Positions 35,545 through 44,411 are shown, numbered from the stretch's first letter. The stretch: 64,000 nucleotides of DNA from Motiliproteus sp. MSK22-1 (GCF_001968815.1 NZ_MIEQ01000027.1:1-64000), one strand, 5' to 3'. Notes: generated by a model from the sequence alone, not told the origin. Made by a program: numbers and translations.

Positions 35545-36452
35545 ACTGACTCCTTCTCATAGTCTACTGGAATGCACTTCGGATCGGACTCCAGGCGTTC
35601 CCAATACAGCGTTCTTAATTTCTTTGTTATACCGCCAGTTTCACCATTATTTATGGGCTGGTGGTCTAACTCTGTGATAGGCATAACTCCCCCTGCGGTG
35701 CTGGTAATGAATATTTCATCGGAATTTCGCAATTCCTCTGGAGAGAGTGAACGAGTCTCACAGGGTAGACTGATTTTCTCTGCTATTTCGATAATTGTGC
35801 GCCTTGTCATGCCTTCAAAAATATTTTTATCGGGAGTGATCAGAGTATTGTTTTTGACACTGAAAATATTAAATCCTGCCCCTTCTGTGATATTCCCCTG
35901 ACCATCAAGTAACGCCGATACGAGAGCTCCCTGATCGTATGCGTCCAGAATTCCCATGGTCAGATCAAGCCAGTGGAAATTCTTGATACGGGTATCAATC
36001 GAATTTGATGAAATTCTTTCGACATTGCTGATTACCATTGAAAAATGACTATCTTGCTGATCTGGTGTTGCTATCCATACAAAGGGCTGAGCAAAGGCAT
36101 AAAATCGATTCTTGCAAAGTCTGGGATCTCTGTTGCCGAGTGTGGGTACCCCGCGCGTGCATGTCATCTGAACATAAGCGTTTTTTAAACCACTTAAGGC
36201 TACACATTTAGTTAAAATATTTTTGATCTCGGCTTTACTGTAGGGTAACGACATTCTCAGCTGATCCATAGACCAATAAAAGCGCTCGATGTGATCATCC
36301 AGTCGAAAGAATGATCCGTTCCATACGTGGGCTACATCGTAGGTAGCATCGGATCGAACAAAGCCTCGATCGAGTATTGGTATTTTTGCCTCAGCCAGAG
36401 CAATGTAGGCGTCGTCTATATAGGCAACTCCATTTTTATATTTGTCATTCAA
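35541..36452 (-). CDS. class IV aminotransferase resembling (R)-selective amine transaminases
   Basis: A 303-residue fold-type IV PLP enzyme. GFVRSDATYDVAHVWNG, FFRLDDHIERF and LRMSLP near the start, Lys157 in RIKNFHW as the PLP lysine, ITEGAGFNIFSV, FEGMTRR and TSTAGGVMPITELD follow. These blocks closely resemble, from memory, the (R)-selective amine:pyruvate transaminases of the ATA-117/Aspergillus type rather than IlvE or D-amino-acid transaminase. It would transfer a chiral secondary or primary amine to a keto acid. Its ATG overlaps nothing upstream, and it ends by a four-base overlap with the SDR. The true substrate is not known. Confidence 0.82.
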   Translation of the reverse strand: MNDKYKNGVAYIDDAYIALAEAKIPILDRGFVRSDATYDVAHVWNGSFFRLDDHIERFYWSMDQLRMSLPYSKAEIKNILTKCVALSGLKNAYVQMTCTRGVPTLGNRDPRLCKNRFYAFAQPFVWIATPDQQDSHFSMVISNVERISSNSIDTRIKNFHWLDLTMGILDAYDQGALVSALLDGQGNITEGAGFNIFSVKNNTLITPDKNIFEGMTRRTIIEIAEKISLPCETRSLSPEELRNSDEIFITSTAGGVMPITELDHQPINNGETGGITKKLRTLYWERLESDPKCIPVDYEKESV

Positions 36453-36458
36453 GGTTAT

Positions 36459-37271
36459 TTACTCCGTCATATATTTATTTTTACTACGTTGATTTAGCCA
36501 CGCAGACGTTATCAATGTAAGCAATGCAATCAGCATCAAAAATACTGACATTGCGATAATCGATGGGTCGATACTATCTCTGATTCCATCAAACATTTGC
36601 CTGGGTAAGGTTCGCTGGGCTGGTCCACCTAAAAATAAAGTGACAACTATTTCATCAAAAGAGGTTACGAAGGCAAAAAGCGCACCTGACATAATCCCCG
36701 GCATAATCAGCGGTAAAACAATGGTAAAAAATGCACGTACTGGTGAGGCTCCCAAGCTACTTGCTGCCCTGAAAAGTTTCATATCAAAATTCTGAAGGTT
36801 TGCAGTGACGGTTATAACTACAAATGGTGTAGCCAGTACCGTATGAGCAATCACAAGACCCTTAAAGCTTGCTGTTAATCCCAGTTGGCCAAAAAGAAAG
36901 TACATGCCGAGCCCGGTAATAACCGGTGGCACAATCATTGGCGCAATAAGGAAGCCTAAAATGCTACGTTGTGCTGATATATTCCGACGTGCCATGGCAA
37001 ACGCAGCAAACGTACCAAGTACGGTAGCGAGTACGGTGCTGAACAAACCGACGAAAATACTATTCTGAAGTGAATCAAGCCACGGACCGCTGCTAAATAC
37101 CTCCTGGTACCACCGAAGTGACAGCCCAGGCAGCGGGTATGATAAAAAGCTACCCGAACTGAATGAAAGCGGGATAATCGCTATTAACGGCGTAATAAGA
37201 AATAACACCATCAATATGCCGAAAAAATAGTGAATTAACTGGCCGATAAGTACATGGTTTCTATGCTTCAT
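36459..37271 (-). CDS. PotC-like ABC permease
   Basis: A 270-residue inner-membrane permease with six helices. The BPD permease loop SSLGASPVRAFFTIVLPLIMPGI is near residue 173, which docks onto the ATPase. Length and layout match PotC. Seven bases separate it from the potB-like gene, and six bases from the class IV aminotransferase gene that follows. Confidence 0.9.
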   Translation of the reverse strand: MKHRNHVLIGQLIHYFFGILMVLFLITPLIAIIPLSFSSGSFLSYPLPGLSLRWYQEVFSSGPWLDSLQNSIFVGLFSTVLATVLGTFAAFAMARRNISAQRSILGFLIAPMIVPPVITGLGMYFLFGQLGLTASFKGLVIAHTVLATPFVVITVTANLQNFDMKLFRAASSLGASPVRAFFTIVLPLIMPGIMSGALFAFVTSFDEIVVTLFLGGPAQRTLPRQMFDGIRDSIDPSIIAMSVFLMLIALLTLITSAWLNQRSKNKYMTE

Positions 37272-37278
37272 AGTTGCC

Positions 37279-38556
37279 TCACTTTATTCCTGCCAGTTGC
37301 TTAACACCCAGCGTGACTGATGCAAGGGCATAGAGGCCCATAACACAGAGCAGCAGCACGATACCTAATGCAGAAGCCATTCCCCAATTGACCGTGGTAT
37401 TGGTATAAAAAGCGATAAAGTAGCCCAGCATTTGCTCGCCGGCACTACCCACCAATGAAGGGGTGATGTAATAGCCAACCGCAACGATAAAGGTTAATAA
37501 TCCACCGGCAGATATCCCTGGAATGCTCAGCGGAAGATAAATGGAGATAAAGCCCTTTACCGGGTGTGCTCCTAAGGATGAAGAAGCAAGCATTAAATGG
37601 TTTGGTATGTTTTGAAGATTGTTATAGATGGGTAAGACAGCGAATGGCAATAATATGTGAACCATCACGATATAGACCCCAGTAGAGTTAAATATCAATT
37701 CCAGAGGTTCAGCAATAATCCCTAAGGAGATTAGAAAGTTGTTAAATATTCCATTCGCCTGAAGTGTAACAATCCAGGCAGAAGTTCTGGCGAGAAGAGA
37801 AGTCCAGAATGGCAACATGATCGCCAGCATCAAAATAATCGTCACCGGTTTGGGTGCTCTGACCATTAATGCTGCTAGCGGGTAACCGATCAACAGGCAG
37901 ATCAGAGTAACAACCGTCGCTATTGTTAATGTTCTTATCAGTACTTTTGTATAAACACGCTGTTCTTGGTCAACAAATCCGATTTCACCCTTATCATTTA
38001 CCTTCAGGTCTAAAGCGGCCAGCAGGTAATAAGGAGTAAACCTTTCAGAGGACCTCTTCAATGCAATCCAATAGCGAGTGTCCTGCCAGCGGTTATCGAT
38101 ATCATATAGTAATTGCTTGGCATCATTCGAACCAAGCTTAAGCGCAGGTAGCTTTCTCGCACTTTTCATTATCAGTGATCGAAACCCGCTAATTTCGTAA
38201 TTCAACCGTCGCGCCAATTCACCCAGCTCAGGTTTTCCGTAAGCATGCTTCAAGTCGGAAACAAGTGCTGAATATGCCGCATCTGGAAGAGGTGTACTTT
38301 TGCTTTGCCATGTTGACAACAATTTTGAAGTATTGGGTGCGCCTGAAATGACTTCAGGATTATCAACTGCCTTGTACAGCATAGTGCATAGAGGTAATAC
38401 AAAAAAGACCGAAGTGTAGATGAGCAGTGGTGCCAGCAATAACCAGGTAATTGCTCGTCGACCCTTTTCCGCTCGATGCATGGACTTTTTAAGCGTACCC
38501 GGTTCAGTTGCTTCGAAGTGGACATTGTCCGTGGTTCCCAGTGGAGTCGTTGACAT
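37279..38556 (-). CDS. PotB-like ABC permease with long periplasmic insertion
   Basis: A 425-residue permease, about 130 residues longer than typical PotB. After a polar cytoplasmic leader, TM1 lies near 33-57. A largely hydrophilic segment of about 140 residues (roughly 65-205) follows before the remaining five helices. The permease loop SSLGAHPVKGFISIYLPLSIPGIS is present near 330. Similar insertions occur in some uncharacterised polyamine-type permeases. The insert probably faces the periplasm and could contact the binding protein. Confidence 0.87.
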   Translation of the reverse strand: MSTTPLGTTDNVHFEATEPGTLKKSMHRAEKGRRAITWLLLAPLLIYTSVFFVLPLCTMLYKAVDNPEVISGAPNTSKLLSTWQSKSTPLPDAAYSALVSDLKHAYGKPELGELARRLNYEISGFRSLIMKSARKLPALKLGSNDAKQLLYDIDNRWQDTRYWIALKRSSERFTPYYLLAALDLKVNDKGEIGFVDQEQRVYTKVLIRTLTIATVVTLICLLIGYPLAALMVRAPKPVTIILMLAIMLPFWTSLLARTSAWIVTLQANGIFNNFLISLGIIAEPLELIFNSTGVYIVMVHILLPFAVLPIYNNLQNIPNHLMLASSSLGAHPVKGFISIYLPLSIPGISAGGLLTFIVAVGYYITPSLVGSAGEQMLGYFIAFYTNTTVNWGMASALGIVLLLCVMGLYALASVTLGVKQLAGIK

Positions 38557-38624
38557 AGATGTTTACCTCAGATTTGACAGAATGTGCCCCAACCCGAAGG
38601 TCGGAGCTGGCTTTATTCAGGGTG

Positions 38625-39698
38625 TCAATTCTGAGAAACCCAACTGGTGAAACGCTGCTGGAGGTCTTCCTCATGATCTAACCAGAAATATGAGTCAAGT
38701 AGCAGAGCATTTTTTTGATTGGCTGGTGCTGTTGGAAGGATAGACAAAAGCGCGTTAGGTAATATTTGATTGGCTTTACGGTTTGTCAGGCCGTAGGGAA
38801 TATTCTCCGCAAATAACTTCTGTTGCTCTGGCTTCATCATAAAATCCAATAGTTGATAAGCCCTGTCGATATTTTTTGTGCCTTTCACTATTGTCCAGTA
38901 GTCCATACTGTAAAGCTGTCCGTCCCAGCCGATGGGATATTGACTACCTTCCTGATTGGCCACACTGATCCGTCCATTGTAGGCACTGGTCGCTGTGACA
39001 ATACCTCCCCTTAACCATTCAAGCGGCTGGGCACCAGATTCCCACCAGATAATATGTTCTTTTAATTCATTGAGTTTCGCGAAAGCGCGGTCTTTTCCTT
39101 CAGGGGTAGCCAGAACTTTATACAGGTCATCGCTGGCAACACCATCAGCAAGCAGTGCAATTTCCAGTGTCATTCGGGGCTGCTTTCTAAGGCCGCGTTT
39201 GCCTGGCCATTTCTCTACATCCCAGAATTCCTTCCAGTTTTTAGGGCCATCATTGCCAAATTTTTCAGGACTATAGGTACTCACCATGGACCACACGAAT
39301 GCTCCAACTCCGCACCTGGAAAATGCTGATGGGTTGAGTTCATCAGCCAGCAGCAATTCCTGTTTTCTGATCGGTTCCAATATGCCTTGGTCACAGGCTG
39401 CGATCATCTCATTTTCGTCCATTTGAACAAGATCCCAGGTTATGTTGCCTGTTTTGACCATGGCCTTTTGTTTGGCAAATCCCCCGGTATAACTATCTTC
39501 AATTACATCTACTTTGTATTGCTCACTAAAGGGTTCGAAGTAGGCGGAGTGGAAGGCATCCTGTAAAGAACCTCCAAACCCAACAACGGTTATTGGCTCT
39601 GCTGCAGAGCCAATAATTGGCACACTGCATAAAGCCAGTATCGACGTTAAACGGCGTGTTGAATCTACTAATTTATTGATAGAAATAAGTTTTTTCAT
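38625..39698 (-). CDS. PotD-like periplasmic solute-binding protein
   Basis: A 357-residue binding protein with a signal peptide (LTSILALCSVPIIGSAAEP). Lobes typical of the SBP_bac_8/PotD family follow: VGFGGSLQDAFHSAYFEPF, DSYTGGFAKQKAMVKTGNITWDLVQMDENE split by a hinge, and YSMDYWTIVKGTKN. Asp and Trp residues in these blocks suit a positively charged amine ligand. It is the first gene of its transcript. It likely determines what the block degrades. Confidence 0.9.
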   Translation of the reverse strand: MKKLISINKLVDSTRRLTSILALCSVPIIGSAAEPITVVGFGGSLQDAFHSAYFEPFSEQYKVDVIEDSYTGGFAKQKAMVKTGNITWDLVQMDENEMIAACDQGILEPIRKQELLLADELNPSAFSRCGVGAFVWSMVSTYSPEKFGNDGPKNWKEFWDVEKWPGKRGLRKQPRMTLEIALLADGVASDDLYKVLATPEGKDRAFAKLNELKEHIIWWESGAQPLEWLRGGIVTATSAYNGRISVANQEGSQYPIGWDGQLYSMDYWTIVKGTKNIDRAYQLLDFMMKPEQQKLFAENIPYGLTNRKANQILPNALLSILPTAPANQKNALLLDSYFWLDHEEDLQQRFTSWVSQN

Positions 39699-39776
39699 AG
39701 GATTGGTTCTCTTTTTTTATTCATCTGAGGAACTCCCTGTAAATCCGAAATGACTGGATTTAGAAATATCTCTTGC

Positions 39777-39798
39777 GATACATGATATATCATATATC
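39777..39798. promoter_or_regulatory. candidate GntR operator in the divergent control region
   Basis: A 22-base palindrome GATACATGATATATCATATA(TC) with a perfect 12-base core ATGATATATCAT at 39782-39793 and one mismatch in the arms. It lies between the divergent binding-protein and transketolase genes, 42 bases upstream of the transketolase start. It shares CATGATATATC with the site at 34548-34570. Confidence 0.65.
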
Positions 39799-39839
39799 CT
39801 ATATCGAGAAACAAGCAAGTACTTTGTATGGAGAAAAAT

Positions 39840-40691
39840 ATGGTCGCCGAAACCTCAATAGATGTTGAAACAATACAACGCGTAACCGACAAAGCCCTGT
39901 TCATCAGGGAAGAAACCATTCGACTAATCTCAATAGCCAAGGTAGGTCACTACGCCTCAGTTTTTTCCTGTGCTGAATTACTCTCAGCACTCTATTACGA
40001 CTGCCTGAGAATCCGAAAAGGAGAACCTGACTGGGTGGATAGAGATCGATTTCTATTTGGTAAAGGGCATGCGGCCGTAGGGCTTTATCCAGTACTGGTG
40101 GAGAAAGAGTTTTTTGGTGCTGAAATTTTAAGTGAATATACGCGAGTGGGGAATCCTCTGGGAGATCATCCAGATATGCGAAAAGTTCCAGGGATTGATT
40201 TTAGCTCTGGATCTCTTGGGCATGCCCTTTCCGTGGGGGTTGGCATGGCGCATGGTGCCCGGTTGCAAAAGAAAGAATTTCTTACTTATGTGATGCTGGG
40301 GGATGGAGAGCTACAAGAAGGGCAGATATGGGAAGCCGCTATGCATGCCAGCACCTACGGGCTCTCAAACCTTGTCGCCATAATCGACCGCAATGGTTAT
40401 CAACTTGATGGAGAGGTCGACGATATTATCAATATCGGCCCAATTAGAGAGCGCTGGGAATCATTTGGTTGGGAGGTGCATGAAGTTGATGGGCACGATG
40501 TAGAGGCAACAATAGCCATTCTGAGGGAGATTCGTGACAACCCCAAGAGAACAAAGCCGGTCTGTCTGGTTGCTCACACTGTAAAGGGGAAGGGGATTGA
40601 CTATATGGAAACAGAGCCGGGTTGGCATTTGGGATGGTTGTCTGAACAGGATGAAGCCGAGGCATATGAGTTGATCAGAGGAGACAAATAA
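39840..40691 (+). CDS. two-subunit transketolase, N-terminal (TPP-binding) half
   Basis: A 283-residue protein corresponding to the first domain of transketolase. FGKGHAAVGLYPVL has the family His, SGSLGHALSVGVGMAHG follows, and GDGELQEGQIWEAAMHAS with a later Asn in IDRNGYQ forms the Mg-TPP site. Split transketolases of this type transfer C2 units in several sugar and sulfosugar pathways. Start 39840 is preferred over 39828 because GGAG lies just ahead of it. The stop overlaps the next start as TAATG, indicating coupled production of both halves in equal amounts. Confidence 0.88.
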   Translation: MVAETSIDVETIQRVTDKALFIREETIRLISIAKVGHYASVFSCAELLSALYYDCLRIRKGEPDWVDRDRFLFGKGHAAVGLYPVLVEKEFFGAEILSEYTRVGNPLGDHPDMRKVPGIDFSSGSLGHALSVGVGMAHGARLQKKEFLTYVMLGDGELQEGQIWEAAMHASTYGLSNLVAIIDRNGYQLDGEVDDIINIGPIRERWESFGWEVHEVDGHDVEATIAILREIRDNPKRTKPVCLVAHTVKGKGIDYMETEPGWHLGWLSEQDEAEAYELIRGDK

Positions 40692-41689
40692 TGAGTACAA
40701 ATCAACCACAAAAAAGCTGGCAGTATCGAGAAGTCGCTACCCATGCTCCAGGGCTCAACGCGTTAGCTGATACGTTAATTGAATTGGCAGAAGAAGGCTA
40801 TCCGGTTGTAGCAGGCTCCGCTGATGTTATGTACTCCAACAATCTGGTCAAGTTTGCAGAGCGTTTTCCTGATCGCTATATACAGTTTGGTATTTCTGAG
40901 CAAAACATGGTTAGTGCTGCTGCGGGACTGACAACCACGGGTGCTATTCCGTTTGTGGGTACATTTGCTTCGTTTCTGGCACTGTTGTGCTGTGAACAAA
41001 TACGAACAGATGTGGCTTACTGTGCTCGACCTGTTCGGCTGATTGGTCACCACAGTGGAATATCTATGGGGTTTTACGGTACTTCACATCACGCAACAGA
41101 AGACTTAGCCATTATGCGAAGTATTCCAGACCTTACTGTTATTAACCCTGCCGACAGTGCATCGTTAGCTGCTGCAATTCGAGCCTCGGTAGATCATCCC
41201 CACCCCATCTATTTTCGCATGTCCCGTGGGCAGGAGCCTGAGGTGTATGAAGCGACTTCTCTTAATTTTGAGATTGGTAAGGCGATAGAACATAGCCAGG
41301 GGGAGGATCTTACCCTTATTGCATGTGGTATTGAGGTTCATCCGGCTCTTGAAGCCGCCAAGGTACTTCGCAGCCGAGGTGTTTCTGTTGGTGTCATTGA
41401 TATGCATACGATTAAGCCGATCGATCGAGAGGTCATCATTGGCACCGGTAACTTCAGCAAAAAAATTATGACGATTGAAGAACATAGCGTGATCGGTGGG
41501 TTAGGTGGAGCCGTAGCAGAAGTGATCACTGATGAAGGGCTGCCTATCAAGTTATGTCGCCATGGTATCTACGACGAGTACGCACTGATTGGTCCTCCAA
41601 CACACCTGTATCGACATTATCAATTGGACTCAGAAGGGATTGTGAAAAAAGCTGAACAGTTTCTTGGGGGGAAAAATGAATTTAAATGA
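40691..41689 (+). CDS. two-subunit transketolase, C-terminal (pyrimidine-binding) half
   Basis: A 332-residue protein covering the middle and C-terminal transketolase domains. FGISEQNMVSAAAGL contains the catalytic Glu that activates TPP. The blocks FVGTFASFLALLCCEQIRTDVAY, HHSGISMGFYG and ATEDLAIMRSIPDL follow, then a C-terminal domain with IEEHSVIGGLGGAVAEVI. It needs the N-terminal half to be active. Its end overlaps the aldehyde dehydrogenase start by 14 bases. Confidence 0.88.
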   Translation: MSTNQPQKSWQYREVATHAPGLNALADTLIELAEEGYPVVAGSADVMYSNNLVKFAERFPDRYIQFGISEQNMVSAAAGLTTTGAIPFVGTFASFLALLCCEQIRTDVAYCARPVRLIGHHSGISMGFYGTSHHATEDLAIMRSIPDLTVINPADSASLAAAIRASVDHPHPIYFRMSRGQEPEVYEATSLNFEIGKAIEHSQGEDLTLIACGIEVHPALEAAKVLRSRGVSVGVIDMHTIKPIDREVIIGTGNFSKKIMTIEEHSVIGGLGGAVAEVITDEGLPIKLCRHGIYDEYALIGPPTHLYRHYQLDSEGIVKKAEQFLGGKNEFK

Positions 41690-43130
41690 TCCTACTTTGC
41701 TTCGTACAGGTGCTTTTATTAATGGGCGTTGGCTCTCTTCCGATGAAACGATTGAGGTAACGAATCCGGCAACAGGGGAGATTCTGGCTGAAGTGCCCGA
41801 TTTCGGTCAGGTCGAAGCGCGTTCAGCTATCAGGGCTGCTGATGTCGCCTGGCCCTTGTGGCGAGAGAAAACAGCGGCTGAGAGGTCACGCATGCTGAGA
41901 AAATGGGCAACTCTTATTCAAGATAATCTGGAGGATATTTCCAGGATCCTGACTCTTGAACAGGGTAAACCTTTGACAGAGTCACGGGGAGAAATAGCAT
42001 ATGCACTCTCGTATCTTGAGTGGTTTGCCGAAGAGGGACGTCGTGCTTACGGAGAATTAATACCTCCTCCAAGTAGAGATAAGCGCATCCTTATTAACAA
42101 GGAACCGGTTGGTGTTTGTGCCGCAATCACTCCATGGAATTTTCCGGCAGCGATGATAACCAGAAAAACTGGTGCTGCTTTGGCAGCAGGGTGTCCAATA
42201 GTCGTAAAACCTGCCTCTCAGACTCCCTTGACTGCACTGGCTTTAGCCGAATTAGCTAACAGAGCGGGAATTCCTCCAGGCGTTTTCTCCGTTATTACCG
42301 GCAGTGCCCGTGCTATTGGTGCTGAAATGACGTCCAGTACCATCGTCCGAAAACTATCATTTACCGGCTCTACAGAAATAGGAAGATTGCTTATGGAGCA
42401 GTCTGGCAAGACTCTCAAGAAGCTCTCTTTAGAGCTAGGGGGAAATGCTCCCTTTGTGGTTTTTGATGATGCTGATATAGATACTGCTGTTTCTGGAGCG
42501 ATTGCAAGCAAATTCAGAAATACCGGGCAAACCTGCGTTTGTACCAATAGGTTTTACGTCCAACGAGGTGTTTATCAGCAATTCATTGATAAGCTGAGAA
42601 TCGCTGTGTCTGAACTTCGTGTTGGGAATGGTATGGAAAATGACTCCACTCAAGGGCCACTGATAGATCAATCTGCGGTTGCTAAAGTAGAAGAGCACAT
42701 TGCTGATGCACTTTCTAAGGGCGCAACTTTGGTTTTCGGTGGCCATCGCCATGATTTAGGCGGACAGTTTTTTGAGCCAACCATTCTTTCCGGCATAAGC
42801 TCAGAAATGCTGATTGCTCAGGAAGAAACTTTTGGCCCACTGGCTCCTATATCTGTGTTTGATGATGAGAAGGAGGCATTGGCTCTTGCCAATCAAACTG
42901 AGTTTGGTCTTGCCGCCTATTTTTATACAGCGGATGTGTCCAGATCCTGGCGTTTTTCCGAGGCTCTTGAAGTGGGAATGGTTGGAGTTAACACCGGAAT
43001 AATTTCAACCGAGGTCGCCCCTTTTGGTGGAATAAAGCAATCGGGATTGGGGCGTGAAGGAGGGCGCCAGGGCCTGGATGAGTATTTAGTGGACAAATAT
43101 GTATGCTTCGGAGAACTGGCAAATGGTTAG
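41676..43130 (+). CDS. NAD(P)-dependent aldehyde dehydrogenase (GabD-like)
   Basis: A 484-residue ALDH. It carries PWNFPAAMITRKTGAALAAG, the cofactor loop FTGSTEIGRLL, the general-base Glu in LELGGNAPFVVF and the nucleophile Cys in NTGQTCVCTNRFYV. It resembles succinate-semialdehyde dehydrogenases. Start 41676 follows GGGGGG; an upstream in-frame TTG at 41664 is inside the transketolase gene. Within this block it probably oxidises the aldehyde made by the class III aminotransferase. Confidence 0.92.
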   Translation: MNLNDPTLLRTGAFINGRWLSSDETIEVTNPATGEILAEVPDFGQVEARSAIRAADVAWPLWREKTAAERSRMLRKWATLIQDNLEDISRILTLEQGKPLTESRGEIAYALSYLEWFAEEGRRAYGELIPPPSRDKRILINKEPVGVCAAITPWNFPAAMITRKTGAALAAGCPIVVKPASQTPLTALALAELANRAGIPPGVFSVITGSARAIGAEMTSSTIVRKLSFTGSTEIGRLLMEQSGKTLKKLSLELGGNAPFVVFDDADIDTAVSGAIASKFRNTGQTCVCTNRFYVQRGVYQQFIDKLRIAVSELRVGNGMENDSTQGPLIDQSAVAKVEEHIADALSKGATLVFGGHRHDLGGQFFEPTILSGISSEMLIAQEETFGPLAPISVFDDEKEALALANQTEFGLAAYFYTADVSRSWRFSEALEVGMVGVNTGIISTEVAPFGGIKQSGLGREGGRQGLDEYLVDKYVCFGELANG

Positions 43131-43273
43131 GCGAAGGTCTTCACTGTTATAACTGAGTTTATGTTTCTTTATAAGAAATTGAGGGACCCGTTCAATATGG
43201 ATATATGTTGTTAGAGCACGTTTATCAGGCTCGGGTATCCCTCGCTTCGTATATGCTACTCGGTACCAATATT

Positions 43274-43456
43274 ATGGTTCTTTTTACACGATTGCTCATT
43301 TTTTGTAGTGCTCTGGTTGCATCAGCGGCCGGTACTGAATATCCCCGAGACCTGTGTTTAATTTTAGCAATGAAGCGGACATCTATGGAGCAATGTTGGG
43401 TTGTTGCGTCGTCACAAAGAACGATTACTGATAACGAGAAAAAATTTCTTCAATAA
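43274..43456 (+). pseudogene. short signal-peptide ORF, possible gene remnant
   Basis: A 60-residue frame beginning MVLFTRLLIFCSALVASAAG, a good signal peptide, followed by TEYPRDLCLILAMKRTSMEQ and a short tail. The mature part contains the right copy of the 71-base repeat. In the left copy the same frame stops after SME. The frame overlaps the end of the minus-strand binding-protein gene by 32 bases. It may be the 5' end of a secreted-protein gene disrupted when the 12-kb block arrived, or a real small protein. Confidence 0.35.
43329..43399 (+). repeat. 71-bp direct repeat, right copy
   Basis: Same-strand copy of 31151-31221 with one mismatch (C at 43391). It lies about 200 bases downstream of the aldehyde dehydrogenase stop, closing the catabolic block. 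No inverted repeat or transposase gene borders either copy. Confidence 0.95.
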
Positions 43457-44153
43457 CTCCTTCCGTCATTAATGCTGCCAGGACCTGGTTTAATCCATCA
43501 AGATGGGCAGCCTGAGAAGGGTGGATGCGCATCATTATTTCAAGCCCTGCCAGTGTAGGACTGACTTGGTAAGCTACGGTCTCAGGTTTCAGCTTTTGCC
43601 AGTAATTCAATACCACCCGGTCAATAAATACCTGGTCCACACGGCCTTTTTCCAGCAGTGAAAGCAATTGAGGCTCGTCGGTGACATCCAGACGCTGGTA
43701 GATGCCTCGTTTGAATCCATCCATAAAACCCGGGTAGATATACCCTCTTATCGCCCCGATTAGACGCCCTCGGAGATCTTCTGGAGTCCGAACCTCAATT
43801 TGGCGTCCTGGCCTGAACAACAGCACCTGATCCAGGGTTGCAAAGGGAATGCTGTACAATCCTGGTTCTGTTGAGTCCTGACGCCAGAGCGGGTTGATGC
43901 CTGGTTCCAGGTCCAGTTTTGCCAGTTCGAATAGACGCTGTAAGCGGGTGATAGGAAAGTAGCTGATTTCAAAATGATGATTGGTTCGGTCCGCAATGGC
44001 GGTTAGGATATCGTGATAGATACCACCGTTCTGAGTCTGAATCATCAGTGGGGGGGCGTTGTAAAACCCGACTCGAAACGTCTCACCTTGGACCTTGGGT
44101 ACGCCCAGCAAGATCAAGACAAGTAAAACTAATGGAGCTAGGGGATTCGACAT
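43425..44153 (-). CDS. periplasmic family-3 solute-binding protein
   Basis: A 242-residue protein with a signal peptide (LAPLVLLVLILLGVPKVQG) and the family-3 binding fold: FRVGFYNAPPLMIQTQNGGIYHDIL early, then LRGRLIGAIRGYIYPG and LLSLLEKGRVDQVFIDR. These receptors bind amino acids or related polar ligands. No permease or ATPase gene is adjacent, so it may be an orphan receptor or serve a remote transporter. It lies just outside the right repeat of the catabolic block. Confidence 0.8.
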   Translation of the reverse strand: MSNPLAPLVLLVLILLGVPKVQGETFRVGFYNAPPLMIQTQNGGIYHDILTAIADRTNHHFEISYFPITRLQRLFELAKLDLEPGINPLWRQDSTEPGLYSIPFATLDQVLLFRPGRQIEVRTPEDLRGRLIGAIRGYIYPGFMDGFKRGIYQRLDVTDEPQLLSLLEKGRVDQVFIDRVVLNYWQKLKPETVAYQVSPTLAGLEIMMRIHPSQAAHLDGLNQVLAALMTEGVIEEIFSRYQ

Positions 44154-44177
44154 AAGCGAGTCCGTGTGCAGTGGCTA

Positions 44178-44228
44178 TCTGGTAACTGTACTCGTCTGGT
44201 AACCGTACTCGTCTGGTAACTATAGTCT
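44178..44228 (+). repeat. 17-base tandem repeat, three units
   Basis: Units TCTGGTAACTGTACTCG (44178-44194), TCTGGTAACCGTACTCG (44195-44211) and a decayed third copy TCTGGTAACTATAGTCT (44212-44228). They lie upstream of the minus-strand binding-protein gene. They could be a variable-number tract or regulator sites. Confidence 0.8.
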
Positions 44229-44411
44229 CCGTGCTCGAATTCGGCAGTTCAGGTTCTGTGAATGAGGTTTGCTTTGGTTCTGGGAATCACACAAACTGAT
44301 CGCTCTCCTGAATAAATTACGGATGATGAGACTGAAACCAGTGGTGCTGGATGTCAGTGTGATCGTTACAAAAAATGAAACGGGTACGAATTTAAGGGCA
44401 GTGATCTATTT

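Noticed and set aside
39840-41689. Split transketolase as a broken single gene
   Set aside because: The two halves meet by a TAATG overlap at the known domain border of natural two-subunit transketolases, with a proper start for the second half.
31151-43399. 71-bp repeats as ends of an insertion sequence
   Set aside because: They are direct, not inverted, and no transposase lies between or beside them.
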